This document shows positions 33,606 through 44,634 of a stretch of 64,000 nucleotides of DNA, one piece after another. Each line of letters opens with the position of its first letter. Position 1 is the first letter of the stretch. Both the position numbers and the translations under genes were made by a program. A model generated the notes under the pieces. It had not been told where the DNA came from, searched no databases, and saw only the letters and a list, made by a program, of their open reading frames with translations. Source of the stretch: Elmis aenea (taxonomy: Eukaryota; Arthropoda; Insecta; Coleoptera; Elmidae). Where the stretch lies: assembly GCA_947652605.1 (NCBI GenBank), contig OX393579.1, positions 26,743,674-26,807,673 on the forward strand, given 5' to 3'.

Positions 33606-34490
33606 AAGAAGTTCGCTAGTGGATTATACTTCTTTAGTCAAGCTTTTGACAAGATTTTACTAAGCTAATTATAAATTGCAGATATTTATTTAAAATAAAT
33701 AAAGCGATTAAAATGTTTCGTAGGTATTACTTATTAAGTAACGCTTTGTATTTTTATTACCACATCAATATTGATTTTGTTTACGCTACTTACGCTAAAA
33801 ACAATAATAAAAAGGGTTACTTTAAGTGTGCACAACTAATTTCTGCGTACCGATTCAGATATTTGGAAACAAAAACAAAACAAAACAGCAAATTTTGTTA
33901 CAATAGTCAAATGCATAAATTTAGCTATTTTAGGCAAATGAAAACATTTGTTAGCTTATCCGATGTTAACTAAATGTCTTAAAGAAGTTAATTAGCACAA
34001 GTTTAAAATTTTACTTTTATAGAGTCATTGGCCTATAATTTTGTATGGGATGAATCCCCTTTTTTTATAAAACGGCTTAATTACTGTCACTTTTTAGTAG
34101 GTAGTCTGGATAAGTACGACAAAAAAGCGTTTAATCACTATTTAACGCAACGATTTAGTAATTACTATAACGTGTTTAATAATGCGCGTAGGAATCTCAT
34201 TTAATCCAAAACCGCAGGGTTTTTAATCGTTCAGGAAAATCTGGCCTTTTAAACATCAAAAGTTTTATTATGGGTTTTTATCTGATCTAGGATTATCGTC
34301 TCTTTTATGAGTTGACAGCAACGTTTTTTTTAAGAAAAAATTGTTTATTTCATCCCTTGCTATGGGATAACGGTGATTACTTTATTTTATTATTCTATGT
34401 ATCTTATGACTTTTGTTAATTCATTTATTATCAACGATGTTGTTTGGAACTGTTATAAAACTTGCGTCCTTATTCTGGCGATATTTATCA
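33606..34490. other. No recognisable gene or repeat
   Basis: AT-rich. The open frame 33713-33973 has a low-complexity, Lys/Asn/Tyr-rich translation and no motif. Confidence 0.5.
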
Positions 34491-34491
34491 C

Positions 34492-34934
34492 AGGTTTGTT
34501 CCAGCGGTGTATTTTGTTCTAATTCATGAACTAATACATAAACTGCTAAATGCACATGCGTTAAGTGTGAACTAATAAATGTACTAGAACGCTTTTAAAC
34601 CATGTCTAAGTGTAAATGATATTTGCATCCATTGGGTTCATGGAAATTTAAGCATTGCAATTGCAAACACCTTAAAAAACCAGTACTAACATGGAAGGCG
34701 ATGCATATCTTCCAGAGCTCACTTTAAATGTGAACAGTGCATGCGTGTAAAAATTCAGCGCTAGTTCTTACTTTTGTTTATGTACTGTTACTACCTTTCA
34801 CAAACTAGTTTGTAATCTTTTAACAAAAACTGCTGGAACAGCCGACTAACCGTCCACAAAGATTGTGCTGTTCCGCGATATCGATGCTACCTGATCGTTC
34901 ATCGGATCATACATAGCCTTGCTAGAACAAACCT
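34492..34934. mobile_element. TIR repeat family D, copy 1 (intact length, 443 bp)
   Basis: The ends AGGTTTGTTCCAGC and GCTAGAACAAACCT are inverted. The same family recurs at 58697-60637, where the outer parts align (TTGTTCCAGCRGT, AGTACTAACA, GGAACAGCCGACTRAC, ATCGTTCATYGGATC) around a large insertion. It is non-coding, and the target duplication is not clear. Confidence 0.85.
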
Positions 34935-37700
34935 TATGTATCGTATTTAACTATTATTGCTTAAGTGGTCTTTGGGAGGCTAAAGCATATTTTAAAGCTA
35001 CAAATAAAATGATTATAGCTTACACACTCTAGCGGCATCGTTCATTTCTTACTGTGAAATGTGAAAACATTGTATTATTAATAAACATTTAGGAAAACAA
35101 CAACATTTATAAATTATACATAGCAAAATATTATTAATATAAACTGATGTATCAGTAATTAATTTATTGACACTGAAATCTGATATCACACACTCCTAGG
35201 TTTGACTTGAATGAGTATCTGTTATCTTATTAGTGGTTTTGATGGGTAAATTATTGTTGTTTAATTTTTTGAGCTTTAAAGGACAAACAATAGACAAAAA
35301 ATATATTACAAACTATATGAACTCACATTTTCAGCTTTCGCTCTACCTATACGTATCGGGATTAATTTTACGAGCGACAACGCCTAAACTTTAACTCTGC
35401 AGTACAGGAATTTTTAGTTTAAATAATGGGCCTGTGGTTATAAACATTTGCATTTAAAAATGTGTGATTTATATGTATAGATATCACAGTTTGTTTATAG
35501 CGTCAAATCGAAGCATTGTTATGTGCAGGATTTTATTTTACTATTATAATATTTACAAGGCCAGCAATTTTCTAGTGCCGTTAGTGACTATTACGCAATG
35601 TTAATAAATGTAATCGAAATACAATGACATACAATATTTATCGTTTCTTTTTTGTCGATGTTTGTTTTCACTCGATTTTATTTAATTTGAAATATTATGT
35701 TGTTTGTTTGGCTATTCAATTATGCGCCATTCATTCTGAACGAACTCATATAGAGCCTAAACCCGATAACATGCGAATTTTGTGTTTGTTTTAAGAAAAA
35801 TAGTTGCATAAACGGAATATACTTTTGGATTAATTAAGAATTGAAATAAACACGTTAATAAAATGTACTAGTACTGCAATATAAATTTTGATTTATTACA
35901 GAGCAGTCTTTTATTCTATTAAGTAAATTCTTCAATTATGTTTGATAACTCCAAACATTCACTTACAATTAGTCAATGTTCAATTGGCAAAACTCCCAAA
36001 TCACTGAATTTATTTTAACTCATAGTAGATGTAATATTGATTTATAATTATGATGTTTTTCCCAGAATGCTGTTTTTTATTATCAACAACAGATCAAAAC
36101 TATATAAAAAATTTAGTAATAACGGTTTTGAAGTATTTTTTGTAATGTTTTCTTATTGGATCTTCACAGTAGGTACCACATTTTATATAATATTAAACTT
36201 GTTAAATAGCTCAGTAAGTACCACTATTATCCAAAAAAATCGCGTTTTATATAGCAACTAGCACAAAAATATTTAAGTCAATTCAAGATTTTTTGCTTTG
36301 CTATAAAATTTTTGAAGAAATTGATTCACGTGCCGAATTTAATTGCATTTTCGTAAAAACCTTTACTATTTACACTTGGCAAATAGTTAACAATAGTTTT
36401 AGATTGGATGTAAGAGGTGCGTGTTAATTTTTTAATAACTTTCTTTGTTTGACCTTTATGTGCGCGTCAATCTTCAAACTGATTTAAAAACATTCACAGC
36501 AATACCTTAAATTAATTTTGATTTGTACAAATAATGCAAAATTATATTGACCCTAATATCTCTTTATTTGTGTTTAAATGTGTCATAATAGCTAAAGTGT
36601 CCAAAGTAAACATCGAAAACTGAATCAGATATAATGCATCACCAACCACATGGACCTCACATCTCTAATTTTGATGTGCACAGTGAAAGTTAAAGTGTGC
36701 TAAGTAAACGTTGGAAATTAAAGTTAGGATCAACTTTGGTTAAACATTCAAACTGCAAATGTAATTCGAGGATATATAATGTGTTTTTACAGTCTGTACA
36801 AAACACTAACTGCGCCAACGATGTAGCTACATTTTTTCGATACTAAAAACGCATTTTATTTTATACCTCACAAATATGCCCAATAAAATTTTTAGCATTA
36901 TTTCAAATTAGACTGTACTGACTGTACTACTTAATTTGGATCACTTTGGGGATCTCGCTTGATGTACGTCACAAAGATTCGGTTACATTTCCAAAAAAAT
37001 ATATATAAAATAACGATCAATTTGTGGCGTCATTCCAATGTCTTCAAAAATGCACAGTTAACTAATAAAAGAAGCAAAAAATTAAATTTGGCCTATTTTT
37101 TATTTAACTCAATATCTTGTTTAGTGTAAATAATAATTAAAATCGCAAGTTTTGGGCATTATGAAAAATTCGCAAGCCACAGTCAGTTTTATTATGGCAC
37201 ACTAAGTTACAAAGATATAACAGTTCAATTTTTTTTATGAACACTATGAGAGATATTTATATAAACCGATAGCATTTGATTTTGTTTTCATTGGAATAAC
37301 ACGCAAATTTAATAAATATACCTACACCAACAAAAATAACTTTTTTTAAAGTTGGCCATCAACTTTTTTTGTAAACAAAACAAAAGCATCTTTTTTGTCA
37401 ACAATAAAAAGATTTATTTTTTTAAATAGAATTAAGGGAATTGTTCACTGCTCAAATAATGTATGATGTATTATAGGATATGATGTAGGTATGTATTGCT
37501 ATTCGTAAAGATAAATATTGCCGTTCACAAGAAAATCAAAAGCTAACTGCCATACCTTCATCAAAAGTGTGCCACGTGAAAACCTTTTTAAATACAATGT
37601 ATCTATATCTACAATCTGTTGCTAATGAACAATAAGTAACTGTTGTGATAATAAACTAAACTAAATATATATGAAAACTGATTTGAATGTTTGAGTCCCC
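34935..37700. other. No recognisable gene or repeat
   Basis: AT-rich DNA with only low-complexity open frames (for example 36037-36261). Confidence 0.5.
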
Positions 37701-37905
37701 ATAAACTAGTGAAATATAGTCATAAAACGAAAAGTCAAAAAATCAAGTTATCGGTGATAACTCGAAAACAAAAGACGATAACCAATTTTAATTTTCGCCA
37801 TTAAGTTTTTCTCGAAAAAAAAGATCGAGGATGCGCGGTCCGTTTTTTGATACCTCTAATAGTTACCGAGATTCCCTATAAAAACATCGAAATTTGCCCA
37901 CCCTG
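37701..37905. mobile_element. Solo end of MITE family C
   Basis: About 200 bp match 14937-15140 closely, including AACTCGAAAACAAAAGACGA and GATGCGCGGTCCGTTTTTTG, ending CCACCCTG. The rest of the element is absent. The left edge is only approximate. Confidence 0.85.
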
Positions 37906-38194
37906 TTCGTCCAACCCAAAAAATGCCAGCCAGAACATGAACCATTAAATATTCTAAAATACCGACTCATTTTGGTGGTTACGATGGTTTGTTTATGTTC
38001 ATATTGGGTAGAGTTAACTAACCGAATATGGGAAAAGTAGCACTGCCTGGACTGGCAGTTCCACTGCTTCGCAATATTTTAGCTGTAGAGCATTTAATCG
38101 TCATTCACGATGTCCAAACGCAATTTATGTCTTTAACATGTTATAATTTTCAATACTATTTCTTTTTTAAATTAATAAATTTAGTCTTTTCATT

Positions 38195-38248
38195 TTTTTT
38201 TGTTGGGGGTGCTGCTGTGCCGCAGTGCTTATGCACGAGCCGCCACTG
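38195..38248. repeat. Possible solo hAT terminus
   Basis: The stretch ends GCACGAGCCGCCACTG; its reverse complement CAGTGGCGGCTCGTGC is a common hAT-type terminus. No partner end was located within the window. Confidence 0.35.
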
Positions 38249-38959
38249 GTAAGGACGTTCTTACTATGCATGGAGTACAACCTCTATGGGGGTTGTACAG
38301 TAATAGTAATTTAACGAAGTTTTGTATTAATCAAGCATAAATCAATATTAAGGTTAGGAATCAGCGAAATAGAGCAGGTTTTCACTTTTAATTTGGTTTG
38401 ACTTTGGTTGTTCACAACAATTAAGTGAAACCGTTTTATTATTTATTTTAAGTGATCTAAAACTGCGGGGTCGTGTTAGTGCTCTGCTATTGGAGTAAAC
38501 TATTATAGAATTCGTCGAATAAATAATCATGTCAAAATGTTTTTTAGATTGGCTATGTTCCTAGAAGAGCAGAATATTTGAGCATTTCACGAGTATTCAT
38601 CGTCAGCGTGACGTGAGTCGACAAGTTTACATTTCTTATTAATATGCCGAGGATGTATTTCATCGTGATCTATGTTTAATATTAGTTTTCTCTTAGTGAA
38701 GATGTCGAAAAATTTATTACAATTGCATTTTAACAAAAGCTCTGATAGCATTGACAAATGTAGTAGAATATGTAGATGTAAAAGCACCGTGATAAATGTT
38801 GATGATACGATGGGCACCCCATGGTTATTACAAAGCCCAAAACTTTGAATTTGTTAAAAGTTACATAAAGACATCTTAATGTCGCTACAAATTGAGTTCG
38901 ATTGCATGATGTATCTTTTAGTCTAGTGAACCAAATCTGTATCTCTTTTATTAAGGGGA
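38249..38959. other. No recognisable gene or repeat
   Basis: Nothing identifiable; mixed AT-rich sequence with short open frames. Confidence 0.45.
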
Positions 38960-38967
38960 ACTCCTGT

Positions 38968-40406
38968 CAGGGCCGGTCCTGGCGCCTTTCGCAGTCTTAA
39001 ATATTGAATTTAAAAAAAAACACCGAAAAATATTTAGTATTTAAAAAGTAGCTTAAGCACCTAAATTCATTTAATTGATTTTGCTAATTATTAATGAATA
39101 GAGAAGTCCCAAAAACAACAAAAGTAGAAGTGGTCAAAAAGGTAGTAACTCCGGCACTTTTATACGGAAGTGAAACGTGGGCACTAACAAATAAAAATAG
39201 TAGCCGAGTGAATGCAGCTGAAATGAGATTTCTAAGAAAAATCCAAGGAAAAACAAAAAAAGACAGAATCAGAAACGAAACATATAGAGAACAATTAAAG
39301 ATAAAATCAGTTGAAACAAAAATACAGGAAAGGCAGCTGGGATGGTTGGGTCACATTTATAGGACGAAAGAAGAAAAGTTAACCAGAAGAGCATATGAAG
39401 CAAGAACACAGGGAAAAAACAAACGAGGTAGACCAAGAAAAACCTGGCACGACGAAGTTAAAAAAGCAGCAGCGGATAGAAACATCAAATGGAAAGACAT
39501 AAAAAGGCTAGCACAAGACAGAAAAACATGGAAAAAAATCATCACAACACAACTCAACAGTCCTACACCTAACAGTAGAAGGACTCATGACTAAATAAAT
39601 AAAAAAATTAATGAGTATTAAATAAATAGCAGTTTTTTGTTTAAAAACTGTCATTTGCTTTTTAAAAGTGCCGTGTTCTCGTAAGTTTCTTGCGGGTTTT
39701 GAAAACATTTTATCCAAAGGAGTTATACTATTAGGCAAACGCTGAAGATATAATCGACGCGCTGCGCGACTATTTTCTTGGCATACTCCATAAATTAAAA
39801 TCAGGGTCAATTTTTTAAAGCTATCACAATTAAATAACAAAACAAAAGATCGGAAGCAAATAAATAGCCATTTTCACCTATGAAGCCGTCTAATGATATT
39901 TTACAATTTTTTTCCAAACTTTCCCTATGTAGGTAACAAATAAACATTTTTGCACTGCTGTTTTGAAAATGAAATTCTCTTTAAAATGATGCCCTTCGTG
40001 ACCCACGGTGCTATTCGAAAAAATTAAAGATGGCGGCTCAACAGAAAAACATGTCGCAGTAGTGTCAAAAGATGTTAAATTGTTTATAACATAAGTGTAC
40101 CAATTTTCATTTTCCTAAATTAAATCGTTTAGTGCTTATAAGAGTGCAAATACCAAATTAGGACACCCGGTACAATTTTAGAATGTCGATAAAAAAAGAA
40201 TACATTTATTTTTGTTATTTTCTCTATAATTGTTATTAAAAAAAAACGTACCTATAACATATTTTACAAGTAAAAATTAATGGTTTATCCTATCTTACGT
40301 AAAGTACGATTATTTTTGTATTTTGCCAAATTTAATTTTAGTAGAATAACAGGGCGGCAAAAAGTGGGTTTGCACACGGGCGGCCAAATGCCCAGGACCG
40401 GCTCTG
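38968..40406. mobile_element. Probable hAT element containing a LINE fragment
   Basis: The left end CAGGGCCGGTCCTGG is matched by CCAGGACCGGCTCTG at the right. The flanks ACTCCTGT and ACTCTATT agree at only 5 of 8 positions, which would fit an old duplication. The interior holds a 5'-truncated LINE copy (39090-39600) and otherwise unrecognised sequence. The TIR match is strong enough for the call; superfamily assignment rests on the CAGGGCCGG terminus. Confidence 0.65.
39090..39612 (+). mobile_element. 5'-truncated LINE with an intact C-terminal ORF segment
   Basis: From the ATG at 39094 to the stop after RRTHD at 39594, 166 codons are open. The translation covers the end of a LINE polyprotein: VVTPALLYGSETWALTNKNS (the segment after the reverse-transcriptase domain), AEMRFLRKIQGKTKKDRIRN, ERQLGWLGHIYRTKEEKLTR, then the KRGRPRKTWHDEVKKA and WKDIKRLAQDRKTWKK tail. 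The catalytic YADD region and the endonuclease are absent, so this is a truncated retrocopy although its frame is unbroken. The 3' UTR is about 20 nt and A/T-rich. The copy at 2-297 is the same family. It lies within the hAT-like element at 38968-40406. Confidence 0.9.
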
Positions 40407-40414
40407 ACTCTATT

Positions 40415-41003
40415 CACCTTCGCATGTGTGTTCCCAAAACGCGTATGACAGAACGCTGTTGCTCTTTGGTGGTTTATAAGTTTCGCAGCCATATTCACCC
40501 CAGGGTGACATTTCTGTAAAGGCAGCACGACCAATTACTACTCCTCCACCGTTCACCGTATTCAAGAAAAATATAAAAATGCGGAAACTTATTGAACGTC
40601 TCTCGTATGCTTTTGCCGTGCAGTGCATTTTATGATCGTACCTACATTATATTATTTTATCGCTTTTTTATGTATTTTATCACTATTCACTAGTTTTGTC
40701 TTTTCTGTCATACCAGTAAATGCCAACCACGTTTTTAATTAAGAGTAATGCGGCAGATTTTAATTTGTTAAGAATAATAAACGAACATTAAGGAAGTTTA
40801 ATTCATAAAATTTACGCAACTTCTATGTTTCAAGGTTTTTCACATTTACTCGACCATAGTGTTCGTATATTTAATGTTGTATTCGAGTAAAACGAAACTG
40901 CGCACACTTTTAAACATAAATAAGTACAGCTGAAATGTAACATGCGGGATTTTTTTTAACTTATCCACATAATGTGTACACAACTTCAAGTACAGTGACA
41001 ATG
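40415..41003. other. No recognisable gene or repeat
   Basis: Overlapping short open frames at 40280-40628 on both strands show no motif. Confidence 0.45.
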
Positions 41004-41004
41004 A

Positions 41005-42495
41005 TATCGACGGTAGAAAGGCAAAATGGGATAACCGACAAAATACAAACTTTACAGGAGAGCGGTTTAAAGTTTAAATTTGGGGAGAAAAATCATTAAT
41101 AATCAGCTAATGATCAGATTTTTAAAATTTGTACCTTTATGAGGTCGCGAACATAATCTCTAAGTCATGGTATTGTTATTTTCTTAAAATATTACTTATT
41201 ATGACATTTATTGTCGCTTATGCTATTTGGTCAGGAAAACAGAGTGTGGAAAAGGTTCTCACTAAACAATTATTTTAAATATGCATGAGGGTAAAAAAGC
41301 GCAACCGTCATATTTGTTATTCTCTAACTCAGGAAAAAGGGTTCAGTCTGTTTTGGCAACTTTTTAAAAGATATTCAAACTAAGCTAAGTGGGATAATAA
41401 GTTTCATCAGATTCAAAGAAAATCGGCATAGCCATTAAAATCAGACACATAACCGTGGAAGAAAAAGGACGGATTTAATGGTTTTAACTCATGCTAGTAA
41501 ATAAAACAAAAACTCATGTATAGAAAATCAGTATAGTTGTTATTTTGGTTTCACTAATTGGCACAGTTCACTTTATATCTACATATTTAAACAAAGTCCT
41601 AGCCGATATCAAAATTATGTTAAATATTGTCCAAAAAAGAGATCAATAATAAATTTTATCCGTCTTTGTACTACAATCAGTCAATATTAAACAATAACAA
41701 CTTAAAAAAAAAAGAAGTTATAGTGTTTTTAGCAACTTTAAAGGTAACAAAAAATAAAAATTTCCCTGACTCAAATAAAAAGAAAAGTATCTCTTTGGCA
41801 TTAAAAATAAATGTAACTACTGCTTAATAATCTAAAATGAAAAAGTAACAGTATTCAGCCTTTTGTAACATCACTTTGTATAAACTAACATTACAACTTC
41901 TTAAATATTCAAGTAACAATCATTAAACTTCGATTAGTGTAGGAACGCAAAATAGTAATCTCATAAATATTAATCACTTATTCAGAATCATCATCCTCTA
42001 TGTCTGTATCTGGAAGTGTGTCTCTTATGTTAGTTGCAGTAGGAATGTTTATCAAAATAACAATTGGGAAACACGGTTTAAGCGCCATATTTTTTCTTAG
42101 AGATGCAGGTAAAAAGGAATAAACACCATATTAGAAAGATTTTATGCAAGGTAAAAGAGATAACTGATGCCAGTCACATTTATTACGTTGAAGAAAAACG
42201 ACATAAGTTGGGTATGAACGCAATGAAAAAAGGGTAAAAAGGCGTATATTTCAAATTTGTTTGGAACATTTTATCTTATCGCCACAATTCCCAAATTTGT
42301 AAAAATTTCCGTTGCTTAGTAAAAAAAACACACTTTGGTCTTCAAATCGCTGTCGGGATAAGCGACACAAAAGTCATTGTATGAAAATAAAACCTAGACC
42401 ATTCGACGCAGAAAAATCACGCGATTACAACGGTGTATATAACTCAGTTCTTCAAAAATTGTCGGTTATCCCATTTTGCCTTTCTACCGTCGATA
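41005..42495. mobile_element. TIR element, 1.49 kb, unknown family
   Basis: TATCGACGGTAGAAAGGCAA at the left is matched in inverted orientation by TTGCCTTTCTACCGTCGATA at the right. The arms are identical for about 36 bp through ATGGGATAACCGACA. A TA target site is plausible (TATCGA...TCGATA). A minus-strand open fragment with an acidic C terminus lies inside, which may be the end of its transposase. Confidence 0.8.
41977..42227 (-). pseudogene. Decayed ORF end with acidic C terminus inside the 41005 TIR element
   Basis: On the minus strand the frame reads YPTYVVFLQRNKCDWHQLSL, LPCIKSF, a stop, then GVYSFLPASLRKNMALKPCF and PIVILINIPTATNIRD, ending LPDTDIEDDDSE and a stop at about 41977. An acidic tail just inside one terminus is common for transposases such as the pogo/Tigger group, but no catalytic motif can be seen and I do not recognise the family. 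The internal stop and the lack of an upstream domain mark it as a relic. Coding nature is inferred from composition and position only. Confidence 0.3.
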
Positions 42496-43312
42496 TAGAG
42501 TCCAGCAGAGGCACATAAGCACTCTCATAGGGTAAATGTTTCCTCGTGCAAACAGAAAACTTGAAAAGCATTTTATACGATTGTTCTAGCGTTAAGCAAT
42601 ATCAAATATTAGTAATTATAATCTTTACTTTATAATCTAACTACAAATGTCAACTTAATTTGAATTTCAGTAGATGAAAAATGTTATGCGGAGATTTTTA
42701 ATTAATTTTTTTGTGGTAATGTCAAAATGTTTGGTTAGGGTACCTAATGGTCGTCATGCAGACCATTTATTATTGTTCTTTTACGTTTATCTACGTCCGT
42801 TTATTTGCCAGGTGTAACTTTGTTCATATTTTCAGAGGGTTTAATATTTTGAATAAACTTAACTTTAATACTTACAGAATATATTTAAACTAATAAAAAA
42901 CACATAAATGAATAGGCAACATCACAAAAAAATATTTCGAAATTTAAATCAAGAATAGGGTGGACCCAATTCCAGTATTTTACAGGGTACCTTAATTACC
43001 ATAATGTACAGTGTGTACAAAAAGTTACGTAACGGATCAATATCTCGTCTTGTCTTTACAAAAAAAACGTTTTATATACAAGTTGTTTGTGGTCATTTAC
43101 TACATAACTTTAAATTATTTTCAATTTGTTTTTGCGCACCGATACGTTACTTTGTTTTTTTAAAATAGAAGACCCAGTATATTTTACAATTTTTAGATGT
43201 AAAATTCAATTCTCTTTCAAAAACATATGGGTTTTATGTATCAAAAATCAGTGGTTTTTAAATTATTTTAGTTTTATAAAAATATTGACAAACAGGAGTC
43301 TAAAAAAAAGAT
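42496..43312. other. No recognisable gene; scattered MITE-like end motifs
   Basis: GGGTGGACCC near 42958 and ACAGGGTACC near 42983 look like MITE ends, but no pairing was found. Otherwise AT-rich. Confidence 0.4.
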
Positions 43313-43606
43313 ATACAAGGTTTGTCGCAAAAATAACCGAACTTTTAGAAATAGCAAAAACTAGTGGCACCATCTATGCAAAAACTTTTTCTTTGAGAAA
43401 TACATCCTCCATTATATTTTATCCAAATTTGATGCAATTCGGATCATTAGAAGCCGAGTTATAGCGCCGAAAGTGATAGGATATTTTGTACAACGGTCGA
43501 AACAGACGTTCGAACAAAATGCCAACATTAAGTTTTATTAATTTTATACTTGATAAAACATTTCGCATCAATTGGTGCAAAACGTGTATAGCGACCATTG
43601 GTACTC

Positions 43607-44393
43607 AAGTTTATGATTGGTTTAAACGGGAGGTCGGCAAGACATTAACGACGACGATCGTCTAGTTCGTCCGAAACTGGGAATTACTAACAACGAAAAA
43701 GTGCGTGAAGCGATCAAAATTTGTTTCCGAGGGTCATACAGTCAACCTCATACAGGTAACCTCTACTTGGGCGTTAGGAAGCATTTTTTAACACAAATTG
43801 GTCGTGTTCGGCCTTAGGCCCGCTGCACACGTACGTTTTTCTGCCGTCCCGCAGCCGCACGGCAGACGTACGGTGCCGATGCACACGTACGTTTCCTGGG
43901 AGATCTACTTAACTTGGACGTGCGGCAGCCGTCTGGCGACGGATGTACGTGTGCAGCACCCAATATGTTTTCTAGTACTTTGCGCCGCAACTCCGGCAAC
44001 CGCACGTCCACCGGACGGCAGAAAAACGTACGTGTGCAGCGGGCCTTAATATCGTAAACCTTGCAGTTGGGCCCTGTTACACGATAACGCACTGGTTCAC
44101 CGTGTGGCGGCAGCGCTTCACCGTGCGGCCGAAGTAACTGCTTTTTTGGCACAAAAACAAGTGACCGTGTTGCAACATACACCGTATTCGCCGGATTTAG
44201 CACCGTATGTTTACTTTTTGTTTTCACGGCTCAAAATATCTATGAAAAGAAAACGTTATGACAACATACCATACATCCAAAAGACCGTGACGAGCATCAT
44301 CAAGAGCATCCACAAAAGGATATAGCACAGTCCTTTGATGCATTAGTTGGCCTTGCAAATCGTTGTATGGCCGCAGAGGGAATGTATTTTAAA
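43607..44393 (+). pseudogene. Mariner transposase relic with third catalytic Asp replaced by Val
   Basis: Plus-strand frames give the helix-turn-helix end VYDWFKREVGK, then after a frameshift DINDDDRLVRPKLGITNNEK and VREAIKICFRG, as in mariner N-terminal domains. After the MITE insertion the frame resumes with WALLHDNALVHRVAAALHRA, FLAQKQVTVLQHTPYSPDLA, PYVYFLFSRLKI and ends NRCMAAEGMYFK and a stop. The second catalytic aspartate (HDN) is kept. The third, expected in CDYFLF, reads YVYFLF, an aspartate-to-valine change that would inactivate the enzyme. The first aspartate block is deleted. It is a different subfamily from the mariner at 25410, judging by the FLF and LKI motifs. Confidence 0.85.
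43817..44045. mobile_element. PIF/Harbinger-type MITE inside the mariner, 229 bp
   Basis: GGCCCGCTGCACACGTACGT at the left pairs with ACGTACGTGTGCAGCGGGCC at the right, followed inward by TTTTCTGCCGTCC and its complement. TTA flanks both sides (43814-43816, 44046-44048), the 3-bp duplication of PIF/Harbinger. The TGCACACGTACGT motif recurs internally at about 43879 and 43944. It is GC-rich and non-coding. Confidence 0.95.
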
Positions 44394-44572
44394 TAAAATA
44401 GAATCCCCAAAATATGCCTGTGTTTTGTTATTTTTAAAAAGTTCGGTTATTTTTGCGACAGACCTTGTATCACAACTTGACTATGTCAGAACGAATTCCT
44501 TTGAAACTTTGTAGGACAATAATATCATAATGATTTTTGACTAATTAAAATTTTAAAATAATCCACAGGGTG

Positions 44573-44634
44573 TTCCTTACACCCGGCCCATTTAGCAAAA
44601 CACGAATAAGTCACTTTTTTAAAGGAACACCCTA
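44573..44634. mobile_element. Miniature TIR remnant, about 62 bp
   Basis: ACAGGGTGTTCCTTACAC is matched by AAAGGAACACCCTACA in inverted orientation with only some 30 bp between. It could be a very short MITE or one that lost its centre. The ends belong to the CAGGGTG class seen elsewhere in the window. Confidence 0.6.

Larger units (their letters stand above)
43316..44467 (+). mobile_element. Mariner transposon, decayed and split by a MITE
   Basis: The TIRs CAAGGTTTGTCGCAAAAATA and TATTTTTGCGACAGACCTTG are flanked by TA (43314-43315, 44468-44469). Removing the 229-bp MITE at 43817 leaves about 0.92 kb, shorter than a full mariner, so the middle of the transposase is lost. The remnants on the plus strand are listed separately. 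Confidence 0.9.

Noticed and set aside
43798..44227. Overlapping open frames on both strands, up to 137 codons
   Set aside because: They are caused by the GC-rich palindromic MITE at 43817-44045, which has few stops; the true coding relic is the mariner frame on the plus strand.
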